Program-made: the position numbers and the translations under genes | Origin: Scleroderma bovista | Taxonomy: Eukaryota > Basidiomycota > Agaricomycetes > Boletales > Sclerodermataceae | DNA: 59,803 nt | Direction: 5' to 3' | Assembly: GCA_037178675.1 (NCBI GenBank) | Contig: JAYMGJ010000393.1 | Location: 1 to 59,803, forward strand | Part shown: piece by piece, positions 33,163 to 47,126 of the stretch | How the letters are laid out: the number at the start of each line of letters is the position of its first letter | How positions within the stretch are numbered: the first letter of the stretch is position 1 | Notes under the pieces: generated by a model | What the model was told of the DNA's origin: nothing | Seen by the model: the letters and a program-made list of their open reading frames with translations, nothing else | Database searches by the model: none

Positions 33163-34157
33163 TCTTTTAAATCCCTGAAGAACGCCTGCATTTCTGCAAA
33201 CGTCATTCCTCTTACCGCATTTAGCCGGTCATCCTCCGGCTGGGCTTGCGTTGCCCGTGCTTGTGGTTGCCCACGACGAGGGCGGCGCGGCTTTGTGCAC
33301 TCACGTGCGATGTGGCCAAACAATTGGCAATTATAGCATTGGGGCCCTTTACCCTTCTGCTGGTTTGCTTCAACGGCACCTATGTCCATTGGGACACCAT
33401 TCCCAGATGCGGTTGAAGACGAATATGATTGGCTCTGGTAATACCGGGCAGAGCCTTGCCCTTGGAGGTTGATAAGGAAGAGTTCCTGGGCTCTTCCCAT
33501 TGCACGAGCAGAGTTTGCGAGTCGCTCGTAGGTGTCTCGACGCATTCCCTGTATGTAAATTTGCTCCAGGAGCTTTCTCTGGAGCGCACGTTCGAGCAAG
33601 TCGCGGGTGTACTCGTTCCCACAGTCTCCCTGGTTCTTGAGCGCCTCGAACTGCGCTAAGAAGTCATCGATTCTTTGCCTCGGGCCTTGCCTAAGGCGGA
33701 GTAGTTGGGCACGTGCCCACTCGGCATTGTTTCCGGGGAGAAAGAACCTCTCTATCTCCTCCGCGAAGTCAGCCCAAGCGGGCCAGGCCGGAGGGGGCGG
33801 GAGCTGTCCAGCTGGGACGGGCGGGGCGTTGGCGAGAGCCTGGGCTGCTGCCATGCAGCCATCCAGACGGACTTGAGCCCACCGACCAGCTTTCGGGCCA
33901 GTGAGCCGGGAGAGAACTGCTGCGGTGACCTGGGCATCGTTTGCCCCCTCCATCGAGATCTGTAACCAAATCTTGATCTTGGACCACCACTCATGGAATT
34001 TCTGAGGGGAGCCATCGTAACTCCCGGGATCCGCGACCACCTTCTTGCGCGGCGGCGGTGGAGGGTGAGGCTGTGCAGCCGCAAGGGCTGCGATATGCGC
34101 CTGGAGGTCAATTTGCCCCTGGATAAGTTGTCCGAGGAGCTGGTTAAGGTCTGCCAT
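33159..34157 (-). CDS. gag: Gypsy Gag, family A (A2)
   Basis: 332 residues from MADLNQLLGQLIQGQ. A Pro-rich stretch lies at about 48-56 and a capsid domain at about 65-235 (FHEWWSKIKIWLQISMEGA; FFLPGNNAEWARAQLL). The CCHC knuckle CYNCQLFGHIAREC is near residue 272. It ends DLKD-stop, overlapping the start of the pol frame. The protein forms particles and binds RNA. The upstream leader ORF ends six bases before this ATG in the same frame, so a longer readthrough form is possible. Confidence 0.95.
   Translation of the reverse strand: MADLNQLLGQLIQGQIDLQAHIAALAAAQPHPPPPPRKKVVADPGSYDGSPQKFHEWWSKIKIWLQISMEGANDAQVTAAVLSRLTGPKAGRWAQVRLDGCMAAAQALANAPPVPAGQLPPPPAWPAWADFAEEIERFFLPGNNAEWARAQLLRLRQGPRQRIDDFLAQFEALKNQGDCGNEYTRDLLERALQRKLLEQIYIQGMRRDTYERLANSARAMGRAQELFLINLQGQGSARYYQSQSYSSSTASGNGVPMDIGAVEANQQKGKGPQCYNCQLFGHIARECTKPRRPRRGQPQARATQAQPEDDRLNAVRGMTFAEMQAFFRDLKD
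33165..33171 (-). other. Predicted -1 frameshift site, gag/pol of A2
   Basis: T TTA AAA on the minus strand in the gag frame (GAT TTA AAA GAC TAA). Pol is open in the -1 frame from here. Confidence 0.7.
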
Positions 34158-34163
34158 GAGGAC

Positions 34164-34439
34164 CTAGTAGGGGTGGAGGCGGGAATAGGGGGTAGGTCTT
34201 TGTTTAACCGGTCGAAGGCGGGAGGACCGGAACGTGCGGCGGCGAGCGAGCGAGAGGTCTGGCAGGGGCGGAACAGGAAGGGAACGGTGGAAGCCGAGGA
34301 GGACTTGGATTTCGAAGTCGCTGACAAGGCGACTGTAGGCAGCAACGGCGTTGGTAAACTGGAATTCTTCTTCGATCGCTGACTCCCTTTCCTGTACTTT
34401 AACGAGGGTGTCAGGGCGGGGACCGTAGATAACCGCCAA
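34164..34439 (-). CDS. Leader ORF in frame with gag, family A (A2)
   Basis: 91 residues from Met (MAVIYGPRPDTLVKVQERESA), ending TAG, then two codons (GTC CTC), then the gag ATG in the same frame. It is conserved in A1 and A3, where it extends further upstream (TIPYQFP...). A helical Glu-rich start is followed by a Pro/Arg-rich end. The function is unknown. It could be translated alone or as an N-terminal extension of Gag by TAG readthrough. Confidence 0.55.
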   Translation of the reverse strand: MAVIYGPRPDTLVKVQERESAIEEEFQFTNAVAAYSRLVSDFEIQVLLGFHRSLPVPPLPDLSLARRRTFRSSRLRPVKQRPTPYSRLHPY

Positions 34440-34967
34440 GCGCTCCTGTTGCGCTTCGACGAGGTGACGAGGGAATTGGTAAGGTATGGTGGTAGCGTAA
34501 GGGGTGACGTAGGAGTAAGGTTACTTTGGGACTAGATCCCCACAGTTGTTCCGCTAAACTAAGCGTAAGACTCTGTTCGCCTGTCGCGCTCGCCGGGTCA
34601 GGGCAGTGGCACAGCTATGCAGAGAACAAACGGCTAGCGGCTGCAGATCACGAGGTCTACCTCTGCACGAACGCAGGAACTACGGAGTACGTATGTCTCA
34701 ATCGCCTTGAGGCTGCGAACCTCTCTTGAACGGGCGCCGACCTTCAGACACCAGGCACGACCCTGGGCTGGTGTACAGTACGTAAAGGTAACGGTGCTAG
34801 AAACTCCCAATGCCGAAGCACTACGGGAACGGCACTAAAGGCTGGCCGTGAACGAAACGGAAGGTATGAAGGTGAAGCTCCTTAACCCTGGAGTCCGGGT
34901 ATAGTTTCCTTATAAGGCTAGGAGAGCGCGTAGTAGAGCGAGTAAGATGTATAGATTCGAGCTCAGG
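34440..34967 (-). other. A2 leader between 5' LTR and leader ORF
   Basis: 528 bp with no supported gene. It is shared with 45338-45809 in A3, and a part with 17437-17581. The primer-binding site should begin at 34967 (CCTGAGCTCGAATC on the minus strand), but it shows no obvious TGG start complementary to a tRNA CCA end. Confidence 0.6.
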
Positions 34968-35339
34968 TGAGATGACCCTAGGCAGAACACCTAAGACCCA
35001 ACCACACGCGAGACTCTGAGAGGAAGTAGGACGCGAGGATCTAGAGCAATAACCCAAGATGAGCTCGAATGGGGAGCCTCTGGGTGCTGGATTGCACGGT
35101 ATATATACTACTAGACACGAGGGCTACGCGAGGCTATCCATGAGGCTACGTGCAAGTGGAAGGCTACGTAACGACACCACTGCGGAGCTAAGGCTATGCG
35201 TAATGATGTCAAGGGTGGCAGCGTGTACAGCACGAGGTACAGGTCTAGACTAGGTAGATAAGATAGAGGCTGTACACTAAGATAAGACAAACGCTATCTA
35301 ATCGTAGATTAGATAAGATAAAAAAGTCGGACCGTAACA
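34968..35339 (-). mobile_element. 5' LTR of A2
   Basis: 372 bp, nearly identical to 29003-29374. The differences seen are G for T in the ACAGGTCT segment and C for T in the AAGACAAACG segment. TATATATAC box near 35101. Followed by GTGGA. Confidence 0.95.
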
Positions 35340-36538
35340 GTGGAGAAGAGACGTTGCAAGCAGGCAAAGGTGGAGGCAGAAGCACGAGAATGCCAGGAGC
35401 GTGAAGAGGCAGTGAGGCAAGCGCGCGAAGAGGCGGAGAGGAAAGCACGGGCGGAGGTGGAGCAGCGAGCTCACACAGAGGCGGAGCAGAAGGCCAAGGA
35501 GGAGGCGGAAAAGAGAGCTCATGAGGAGTTCGCGAAGCTCCAAGTGGAGTGGGAGCAGATTCTCACAGAGAAGGCCAGGCTGATGGTGGAGGACAAGCAC
35601 AAGGCAGAGGCAGAGCGCTGGGCAGAGGTGGCTGCAGGGAAACAGAAGGCAGGGGAGCCGGCGAAGAAGAGGGCGAGAGAGGAGCCGGTCGTCGGTGCTA
35701 GCGGTGTCCAGATCGTCGACCCCCGGTGAGGTTCTATTTTATTTTTTATGTGCCTATGTTGACTTTGTCAAAGCTGTGTGCGCTGCGCCAAGTTTGGGGT
35801 GCAGTGCATACAAGACCCGGAGAAGCCGAAACAGCGTGCCTGCAAGAGGTGCACCGGCCTCAAAGAGAAGTGCGAGCGACCGGAGGTGGAGAATGGCAGT
35901 GCCAGGTCCGGAGTTGACAAGGGCAAGAGCAAGGCCATCGCAACTTCGCCTTGAGGAGGTGAGAAGCGCAAGAAGGTCAAGAAGTTGGTAGCCATCGTCG
36001 TCGATGACGAAATCCAAGAGGTGGCGGGGCCGTCAAAGGCCGGGTCCGGAGGGTCTGGGAACCAGGCATTCCTGGACCGGATGGATCGGCTGGTGGAATC
36101 AATGGGGGAGCTCACCGGAGAGGTGCACCAGATAAGGCAGGCGCAGCGTGTGGTGGCGCGATCCAACGACTGGGTGGGCCGCACCCTCGAGATGTTCCTC
36201 AAGGAGTGCCACTGGTTCAACGGACCACACAACGAGCTGGGGACGGACCTGGAGAGCAATGAGGAGGTGGACCCAGAGGAGATCGACCGGGAGGTAGAGG
36301 ACCTTGAACAGGAGATGGAGAGGGCCGGCGATGAGCTGTTGTCGCATCATGCCCCTCCTCGCACGTGAGCCAGTCTGGTCCGGACTTGTAAATAGGAATG
36401 TAAAATTAGTTTTACTTTTTGTTTATAAAGGAAAATGGACTGAAATCGTGAGTGAGTGATATTACTTCCGACAGAGTGAAAAAGATAGGAGAAACAGATA
36501 AAGGAAACAGATAGGAGAAACAGAGAGCGAGAGTAATA

Positions 36539-40334
<3,796 letters not shown>

Positions 40335-40340
<6 letters not shown>

Positions 40341-41752
40341 TTTTTTTGACTCAGAGTTGGCACCCAAGTTGGAGTCTGTCTTACCGGACTCGGCAGCGTC
40401 AGTAGCCGCAGTGCGAACTTTGGCCTTTTTGGTTTTCTTGGGACAGTTGTCCGCAAAGTGACCAGTACCTCTGCAGAACATGCAGAGGTTATTGTCTAGT
40501 TGCCACTTTCGCTCATCGGCGGTGAGCTTTCCATCCTTACCAAGCTTGTTGGTGAGGTCTGGTCTGGCAGAACCGGAAGAGGATGGATTGCTGGTCATTT
40601 TGGACGAGCCAGCGAGGGCAGAGCTAGAGGTGTTGCTGGTTTTGGATTTCTCCTTGCCGGACTTGGGTGAGGTGCCTCCAGAGTTGGAGGTCTTAGCTGG
40701 GGACGAGGTGGACTGACTCTTTGTGGTGTGAGCAATCTCGTCTTTGCGCTCCCAGTAGCATGCGTCGATCTCCTGGCATAGTGCCCAGAGTCCATGGAGA
40801 GTCAGGGGCTTGCTGACTCGAGCAATCTCATCTTTCAGATGATCTGGAAGTCTGGAGTAGAACAGGCGGCGAAGCGCGCCATCTCCGTAGTCCTGAACCT
40901 GGGAGGTGAGTTGGTTGAAGTCCACAATATACCATATAACGCGGTGTGCGTCCTTCATCCGGAGGTGTTCGAGCTGGTGCTCGGCATCAGCGATGGGATC
41001 ATGAGGTCTGAACGTACTCTGTAGTTCGGCAACGAAATGGACCCAGCTATCCATCCAGCACAGATGGTCAGCCGGATCGCCAGAGTTCAGGAGATCTGGT
41101 TCGAACCATTCCAAGGTCATACCTTTTAAGTAGGACTGGGCAAAGGTCACCTTTGCCCTGTCCTGGCGGAAAGCCTTGGCATGGTCCTGAAAACAGAGCT
41201 CACACTGGATCAAGACGGTCCGGAGCTTTTTGGGATAGTGCCGTCAAAGGTGTCCGGTTCATGGACTTTGGCATGGGAGGAGGAGGGCTCGTTAGTCCGG
41301 CGGGAAGAGCAGGAGAGGCGGTTGACAGCGATGGCGAGGTTGTGGAAAACTGCTAGACTTGGGTCTAAGTCCTCCGTGGCGTCGAGGAAATCCTCGTCAT
41401 TGTCATTGCCATCTCCGGGAGCATCCTCAGGGCCGAACCATTGGTAACAGCCAGTGTTGGGGCGTTCCGGAGTAGAGTCGTGATGGTAGGGGAAGTCGTC
41501 ACCGGGAACAGATCCATGGCAACCAGGGTCTACAGAACCATGAAGGCTCTGAGACACAGCGTCACGATGCAGAGTCATCGACACTACTGGGCTTCGAGCT
41601 GTGAAGCTCCGGAATTGGCTTACAGAAGCTGGAGGTTGCCTGCGGTTAGACAGGGCTTGTTGAGCGGCAGAGAGGTGGAGGTCATCTACTGCACCTGCTT
41701 CCTCAGCAAGTGCTGCAGCAGTACGAGTGCGAGAGCACGTAGTCATTGTCAT
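40335..41752 (-). pseudogene. gag: Gypsy Gag, family B (B2), frameshifted
   Basis: The start is Met at 41752 or 41746 (MTMTTCSRTRTAAALAEEAG), about 70 bp inside the 5' LTR end. The N-terminal region is low-complexity and acidic (FGPEDAPGDGNDNDEDF). At 41228-41234 the frame shifts by -1 at CCCAAAA, as in B1. It continues IQCELCFQDHAKAF...LPDHLKDEIARV (capsid), a Ser/Thr/Lys linker and the knuckle [14 protein letters not shown] near 40470. It stops at TAA 40335-40337. Confidence 0.88.
40341..40347 (-). other. Predicted -1 frameshift site, gag/pol of B2
   Basis: A AAA AAA on the minus strand (TCA AAA AAA GAG TAA), identical to B1. Confidence 0.6.
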
Positions 41753-41821
41753 AAGGAAGAGGAGCTAGTAGAGCATACAAGTTCCAGATAGTGAACCCAC
41801 ACAAGTGTGAGTCTGAAATAC

Positions 41822-42434
41822 TGTCAAGTCCGGGTCTACTCCGGTAGGAGGTCCGGTCAAGTCTGGACGAAAGCAGACAAAGGAAGAGGGCAGAGGGCTG
41901 GACGAGGGATTAGTCCAGCCGGAGTTGGTGACCACTTGGATTCAATGACAAGGACTGATCCCTTGTGTAGGTTCCAGTCAAGGTGATAGAGACAGAGACA
42001 GAGACGGAGACAGGCAAAGACTGGAGTAGTGACTAAGTTGATTTCAGACTGAGGAGTACAGGACGGAGTACAGGGTACTTATACTAAGGAGAACTAGGGG
42101 CAAGTATTTACGGTGACAAGTAAACAGCCCAAAGGGCGGACAAGGAACAACCAGAGTTGGGACTAGGTCAGGTCTGATGAAAATAAGTAAGGTCCGGAGA
42201 AAATACTACAAGGTAGAAGATATAAATGGAGCACGGAGAACTCACGGTACAACAGGGTAGATGGGGAAGTGTGGTAACGACTGGATTGAGTCTAATGCAA
42301 AGGGTCGCACTTAGCGGAAGGATATGTGCGCGTCCGGGGCCGGAGTTATGCGCAGAGGTCCGGAGTTGAGCTGTAGTACTGCAACGCGACCAGAGTAACC
42401 GGATAAGAGTCCAGAGTTGGACATGGTCTTGACA
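41822..42434 (-). mobile_element. 5' LTR of B2
   Basis: 613 bp, TGTCAAGACCATGTCC...CCCGGACTTGACA on the minus strand, followed at 42435 by the CAAAC target duplication and the Harbinger transposase frame. Confidence 0.94.
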
Positions 42435-43498
42435 CAAACATGTTACCCTTCAAGAGCAACTAGCAATATTTCTATACACATGTGTCATGGGCCTGTCGAT
42501 CAGGCACGTTGGTGAGCATTTCCAGTGTTCTAACAGTACAATCTCCAAGTGCGTACCCCAATATTATTTTGTGTATTGCTGACAGTGATAAGTCGAGCAG
42601 ATACTTCAAGGACATGCTATTTGCATTTTCTTCGCCCAGAATCTACACGAAATATGTCCAACTCCCACATGAAGATGAAGCTGTCCATTCTTTGATTCGC
42701 GACAATCCAAAGTACTACCCTTTTTTTCAAGATGCGATAGGTGCTATCGATGGGATGCACATTGCATGCACCCCAGCTGCAGCTGAAAGGGACGCCACAC
42801 AAAACCACAAAGGATTTACCTCCCAAAATTGTCTTGTCTGCTGCAATTTTGACATGCAATTCATGTATGTCCTCAGTGGCTGGGAGGGCTCAATGGCAGA
42901 TGCGTCTGTCTACCATGATGCATGGACAATAGATTTCACTATACCTGATGGAAAATATTACCTCACTGATGCAGGGTATCCAAACTGCCTGCAGCTGTTG
43001 GTTCCATATTGTGGACAATGCTATCACTTGGCTGAATGGGGGCACGCACAGGCATGGTATGCCTTCTTTTTCTTTTAACACATTGGCATAAGGATTACAG
43101 TCTACTAGGCCTGCAAACACCCAAGAATGCTACAACCTCCACCATGCCCAGCTCGGTAACATCGTTGAACATATCATTGGTGTGCTCAAGTGCTGCTTCT
43201 GTATCCTTGTTGTGCCTCCTCAGTATGGGATGGACATTCAAGCCCACATCCCTCCGCTCTCTGTTGTATCCACAATATTATCCATAAGTGGGACCCAGTT
43301 GAATTAGAGGATATTGAATGTGATGTAGCTGCTACACCTCTGTGTGAGTCAGCTGGCATGGTCAGTGTACTTGCTGATGGCATACCCACCAATGCTGACT
43401 GTACCTGGATGTCTGCGATGCGGGACAGAATTGTGGGGGATATTTGGAGTAGTTATACTGCAGAACGCACCCGCAGGGGTGAACCAATTTCAATTTAG

Positions 43499-44324
43499 CC
43501 ATACTGTATTCAAAGTACATAGCCTGTGACTTCGCCGTTTGTTTTTGCAGACTCATCAATACTACAAACACAACAAATGATATTGATGTAAAGCGTAAAG
43601 ACATGAATCAAACATTATGGTAAAACAATAGAAAGTTCAAGCACTGTGCCTCGCTGCTTCAATTCCATCCTTCAACCATGCCTTCTTGAAAAAAATGTGT
43701 TGGGGGGTTGCTACAGTGGACCTAAAGGACAGAAGCTGTGGTAGGAAGTTGGTAACCCTGTAGTAAACCTCAGTAGATGGCCAAGCTACTATATTAGAGT
43801 AGTACCTGTAGTAACTACTACAAGTGAGTATGTGCAGAAATGAGTGTGTAGGACTACTTACCCTCAGTAGATGTTCAAGCTACTGAGGGACTAACAGGAA
43901 ATACTACTGTGTATGTGTGCTCTGAGGGCTTATGTAAGTGTCATGTGGTCACACACCTCAGTACCTAGTAATGCATGCTGGTTAATTTACAACATGCCTG
44001 TCATGCAGCGACCAGTCCAGGCTCTGCTGTTAGTTGTAAGTATCCATACGCAAAGTCATGATTGCCATGGAAACATTTGAAGAGAAGGACAACATCGGAT
44101 GGGGGAATGACACTTGCATCCATTTCCACTAGCTTCTTCCTCGCTGCATGAATGATCAGGTGGGTGGTGGAAGTGCTGACCTTTGCCTCGATGCCCTCAT
44201 GCTATGTCATATGCCCCCTATGCTTCCTCGTCTATGCCCCCCATGCCAGTCTTCCCAGCTCTTTTTGTTGTCCCACCCTCCTTGTTTGCAATCGGGGACA
44301 ATTGCATTTCATGTCGCCTGTGGA
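43499..44324. other. Harbinger 3' non-coding region
   Basis: No gene is supported. 43740-43910 has repeated, partly inverted CTCAGTAG and AGCTACT motifs, for example CTCAGTAGATG(G/T)CCAAGCTACT and its near copy at 43863. Open frames at 44148-44384 are short and unsupported. Confidence 0.5.
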
Positions 44325-44969
44325 TGTCACGCACCAAACAGGTTTGGTACAGTGAACATGGAAGATAACACCTATATTGAATGATCCTTATGTGAAGGAT
44401 AAGCACGACGGACCCTCATCATAGCCATCTATCACACAAGACGACTATCCTGATGCGAGAGATGAATGCCAATGCAGACAGTCATCTATTGCACGAGAAC
44501 CGCCAAGAAGCAGAAGAAACTGAAGGAATAACGTCAATTGTGGTATGAGAAAGGAATGCACACATCTGCAGTCCAACTCCCATACCAGAACAATCAAAGA
44601 AGCCAAAGAATTGATGGAGAAACGAAGGAGAAAGAGAAGAAATGATTTTTAGCGCCCAAATGTCATTTTTAGGTGCCCAGTGCCAGCATTCTGATATTTT
44701 GAATAGCTCCATTGTTTCTGAAGCTATCAGGCACATGACTATACCATCAGAGAGCCTAGAACATGGTCTATCTGCCTGTCAAGTTCTGACGCAAATCTGT
44801 TCATTTCCCACGGAGATATTCCCCCCACAATCCAGACATTTGCTTCATTGCTCACTATGGAGTCCATATTTTCTCTGGATCATTTCTCTGCTATTGCTGC
44901 AGATCTTCACTATGTCCTGCTCTTAGGACAGCCTCTCCCAGAGTTCCTGTGCACTGCCTGGCACATATC
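44325..44969 (-). repeat. Right arm of 645-bp inverted repeat
   Basis: It pairs with 24308-24952 and ends where the A3 LTR begins, so it may originally have been longer. It holds TpG/CpA at many sites that are CpG in the left arm. Confidence 0.9.
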
Positions 44970-45337
44970 TGTTACGGTCCAACTTTTTGTCTTATCTAAT
45001 CTGTGATTAGATAGCCTTTATCTTATCTTAGTGTACAGCCTTTATCTTATCTACCTAGTCTAGACCTGTACCTCGTGCTGTACACACTGCCACCCTTGAC
45101 ATCATTACGCATAGCCTTAGCTCCACAGTGATGTCATTACATAGCCTTTACCTGTACGTAGCCTCATGGATAGCCTTGCGTAGCCCTCGTGTATAGTAGT
45201 ATATATACAGTGCAATCCAGCACCCAGAGGCTCTCCATTCGAGCTCATCTTGGGTCTTTGCTCTAGATACTCGCATCCTATCCTCTCAGAGTCTTAGCGT
45301 GTGGTTGGATCCTTGGTGTTCACCTAGAGTCGTCTCA
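44970..45337 (+). mobile_element. 5' LTR of A3
   Basis: 368 bp, TGTTACGGTCCAAC...GTCGTCTCA, aligned to the A2 LTRs. Followed by CCTGAGCTTGAATC, the likely primer-binding region. Confidence 0.92.
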
Positions 45338-45809
45338 CCTGAGCTTGAATCTAAAACCATCTACTTGTTCTTCCACACGCTGTTCCCCAGCCTAGTAAAG
45401 GGAAACTATACCCAGACTCCAGGGTTAAGGAGCTTCATCTTCACACCTTCCGTTTCGTTCACGGCCAGCCTTTAGTGCCGTTCCCGTAGTGCTTTGGCAT
45501 TGGGAGTTCTTAGCACCACTTCCTTTACGTACTGTACACCAGCCCAGGGTCGTGCCTGGTGTCTGAAGGTCGGCGCCCATTCAAGAGAGGTTCGCAGCCT
45601 CAAGGCGATTGAGACATACGTACTCAGTAGTTCCTGCGTCCGTGCAGAGGTAGAACCATGATCTGCAGCCACTAGCCACTTGTTCTCTGCATAGCTGTGC
45701 CACTGCCCTGACCCGGCGAGCGCGACAGGCGAACAGAGTCTTGTGCTTAGTTTAGTGGAACACCTGTGGGGATCTAGTCCCAAATAGCTTTACTCTTACG
45801 TCACCCCCT
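45338..45809 (+). other. A3 leader region
   Basis: Non-coding leader homologous to 34440-34967. An antisense frame (45472-45783) has a counterpart in A2 only for its first 40 or so residues, so it is not called a gene. Confidence 0.6.
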
Positions 45810-46145
45810 ATGTTAGTCACCATACCTTACCAGTTCCCTTGTCACCTCGTCGAAGCGCAACAGGAGCGCTTGGCGATCATTTACGGTCCCCGCCCTGACA
45901 CCCTTGTCAAAGTACAGGAAAGGGAGTCGGCGATCGAAGAAGAGTTCCAGTTCACCAACGCCGTTGCCGCCTACAGTCGCCTTGTCAGCGACTTCGAAAT
46001 CCAAGTCCTCCTTGGCTTCCACTGTTCCCTTCCTGTTCCACCCCTGCCAGACCTCCCGCTCGCTCGCTGCCACACGTTCCGGTCCTCCCGCCTTCAACCA
46101 GTTAAACAAAGACCTACCCCCTATTCCCGCCTCCACCCCTACTAG
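45810..46145 (+). CDS. Leader ORF in frame with gag, family A (A3)
   Basis: 111 residues, MLVTIPYQFPCHLVEAQQ...RLHPY, ending TAG. GTC ATC follows, then the gag ATG at 46152 in the same frame. It is the fullest copy of the leader ORF conserved in A1, A2 and A3. No domain is recognised. Confidence 0.55.
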   Translation: MLVTIPYQFPCHLVEAQQERLAIIYGPRPDTLVKVQERESAIEEEFQFTNAVAAYSRLVSDFEIQVLLGFHCSLPVPPLPDLPLARCHTFRSSRLQPVKQRPTPYSRLHPY

Positions 46146-46151
46146 GTCATC

Positions 46152-47126
46152 ATGGCAGACCTCAACCAACTCCTCGGACAGCTTGTCCAGGGGCAAATTA
46201 ACCTCCAAGCGCATATCGTGGCCCTTGCGGCTGCACAGCCTCAACCTGCACCGCCGCCGCGCAAGAAGGTGGTTGCGGATCCCAGGAGTTATGACGGCTC
46301 CCCTCAGAAGTTCCACGAGTGGTGGTCTAAGATCAAGATCTGGCTTCAGATCTCGATGGAGGGGGCAACTGAGGCCCAGGTCACCGCCGCAGTTCTCTCC
46401 TGGCTCACTGGCCCGAAAGCTGGTCGGTGGGCTCAGGTCCGTCTGGATAGCTGCATGGCGGCAGCCCAGGCTCTCGCCAACGCCCCGCCCCCGCCAGCTT
46501 GGCCTGCCTGGGATGACTTCTTGGAGGAGATAGAAAGGTTCTTTCTCCCCGGTAACAATGCCAAGTGGGCACGTGCCCAGCTTCTCCGCCTTAGGCAGGG
46601 TCCAAGGCAGAGGATTGATGACTTCTTAGCGCAGTTTGAGGCGCTCAAGAACCAGGGTGGCTGCATAGATGATTACGCTCATGATTTGCTCGAACGCGCA
46701 CTCCAGAGGAAACTCTTGGAGCAAATCTATATACAAGGAATGCATCGGGACACGTATGTCCACCTTGCAAACTCAGCTCGTGCGATGGGAAGAGCCCAGG
46801 AACTCTTTCTCATTAATCTTCAAGGGCAAGGCTCGGCCCGATATTACCAGGGCCAAAACTATTCATCTTCAGCCGCATCTGGGAGTGGTGTCCCTATGGA
46901 TATAGGTGCCGCTGAGACAAACCAGCAAAGGGGTAAAGGGCCCCAATGCTACAATTGCCAATTATTTGGCCATATCGCACGTGAGTGCACAAAGCCACGT
47001 CGCCCCCGTTGTGGGCAACCACAAGCACGGGCAACGCAAGCCCAGCCGGAGGATGACCAGCTAAATGCGGTCAGAGGAATGATGTTTGCAGAAATGCAGG
47101 TGTTTTTCAAAGATTTAAAAGATTAG
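46152..47126 (+). CDS. gag: Gypsy Gag, family A (A3)
   Basis: 324 residues, same domain order as A2. It lacks about eight residues of the Pro-rich segment near 118 (ALANAPPPPAW). The capsid motif FHEWWSKIKIWLQ and the knuckle CYNCQLFGHIAREC are intact. The last Glu-rich segment precedes VFFKDLKD-stop. It overlaps pol by one base past the slippery site. Confidence 0.93.
   Translation: MADLNQLLGQLVQGQINLQAHIVALAAAQPQPAPPPRKKVVADPRSYDGSPQKFHEWWSKIKIWLQISMEGATEAQVTAAVLSWLTGPKAGRWAQVRLDSCMAAAQALANAPPPPAWPAWDDFLEEIERFFLPGNNAKWARAQLLRLRQGPRQRIDDFLAQFEALKNQGGCIDDYAHDLLERALQRKLLEQIYIQGMHRDTYVHLANSARAMGRAQELFLINLQGQGSARYYQGQNYSSSAASGSGVPMDIGAAETNQQRGKGPQCYNCQLFGHIARECTKPRRPRCGQPQARATQAQPEDDQLNAVRGMMFAEMQVFFKDLKD
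47114..47120 (+). other. Predicted -1 frameshift site, gag/pol of A3
   Basis: T TTA AAA in the gag frame (GAT TTA AAA GAT TAG). Pol is open in the -1 frame. Confidence 0.7.

Larger units (their letters stand above)
29003..35339 (-). mobile_element. Gypsy family A, copy A2: intact, recent chromovirus
   Basis: The element is 6337 bp with 372-bp LTRs and perfect 5-bp duplications GTGGA (28998-29002, 35340-35344). The two LTRs differ at two positions that I can see (about 99.5% identity). Leader ORF, gag and pol are all open, and a polypurine tract (29375-29387) abuts the 3' LTR. By sequence it is the best candidate for an autonomous element in the window. Confidence 0.96.
28869..36368 (+). pseudogene. 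Antisense accessory gene with Zn2Cys6 cluster, family B (B2), split by A2
   Basis: Exon 1 starts at ATG 28869 (MSAPMQTSTPTASMTGSRDW). A2 and its GTGGA duplication interrupt it at 28998/35340, and removal rejoins ...ANAKRV with EKRRCKQ in frame. A long Glu/Arg/Ala coiled coil follows (35370-35640). A 48-bp intron lies at 35726-35773. Exon 2 begins CVRCAKFGVQC, eleven residues, CKRCTGLKEKC: the same C-x2-C-x6-C-x11-C-x2-C-x6-C spacing as B1. TGA at about 35953-35955 replaces Arg in the ATSPRGGEKRK segment. The rest (DRMDRLVESMGELTGEVHQI, acidic tail) runs to TGA 36368. The gene is transcribed toward the 3' end of pol (36539). Confidence 0.82.

Noticed and set aside
34526..34729. Antisense frame in the family-A leader (also 45472-45783)
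   Set aside because: The shared part is short and the frames diverge between copies, so it is not under coding constraint.
45338..45360. Primer-binding site assignment for family A
   Set aside because: The sequence after the LTR (CCTGAGCTTGAATC) does not begin with TGG, and I could not assign a tRNA.
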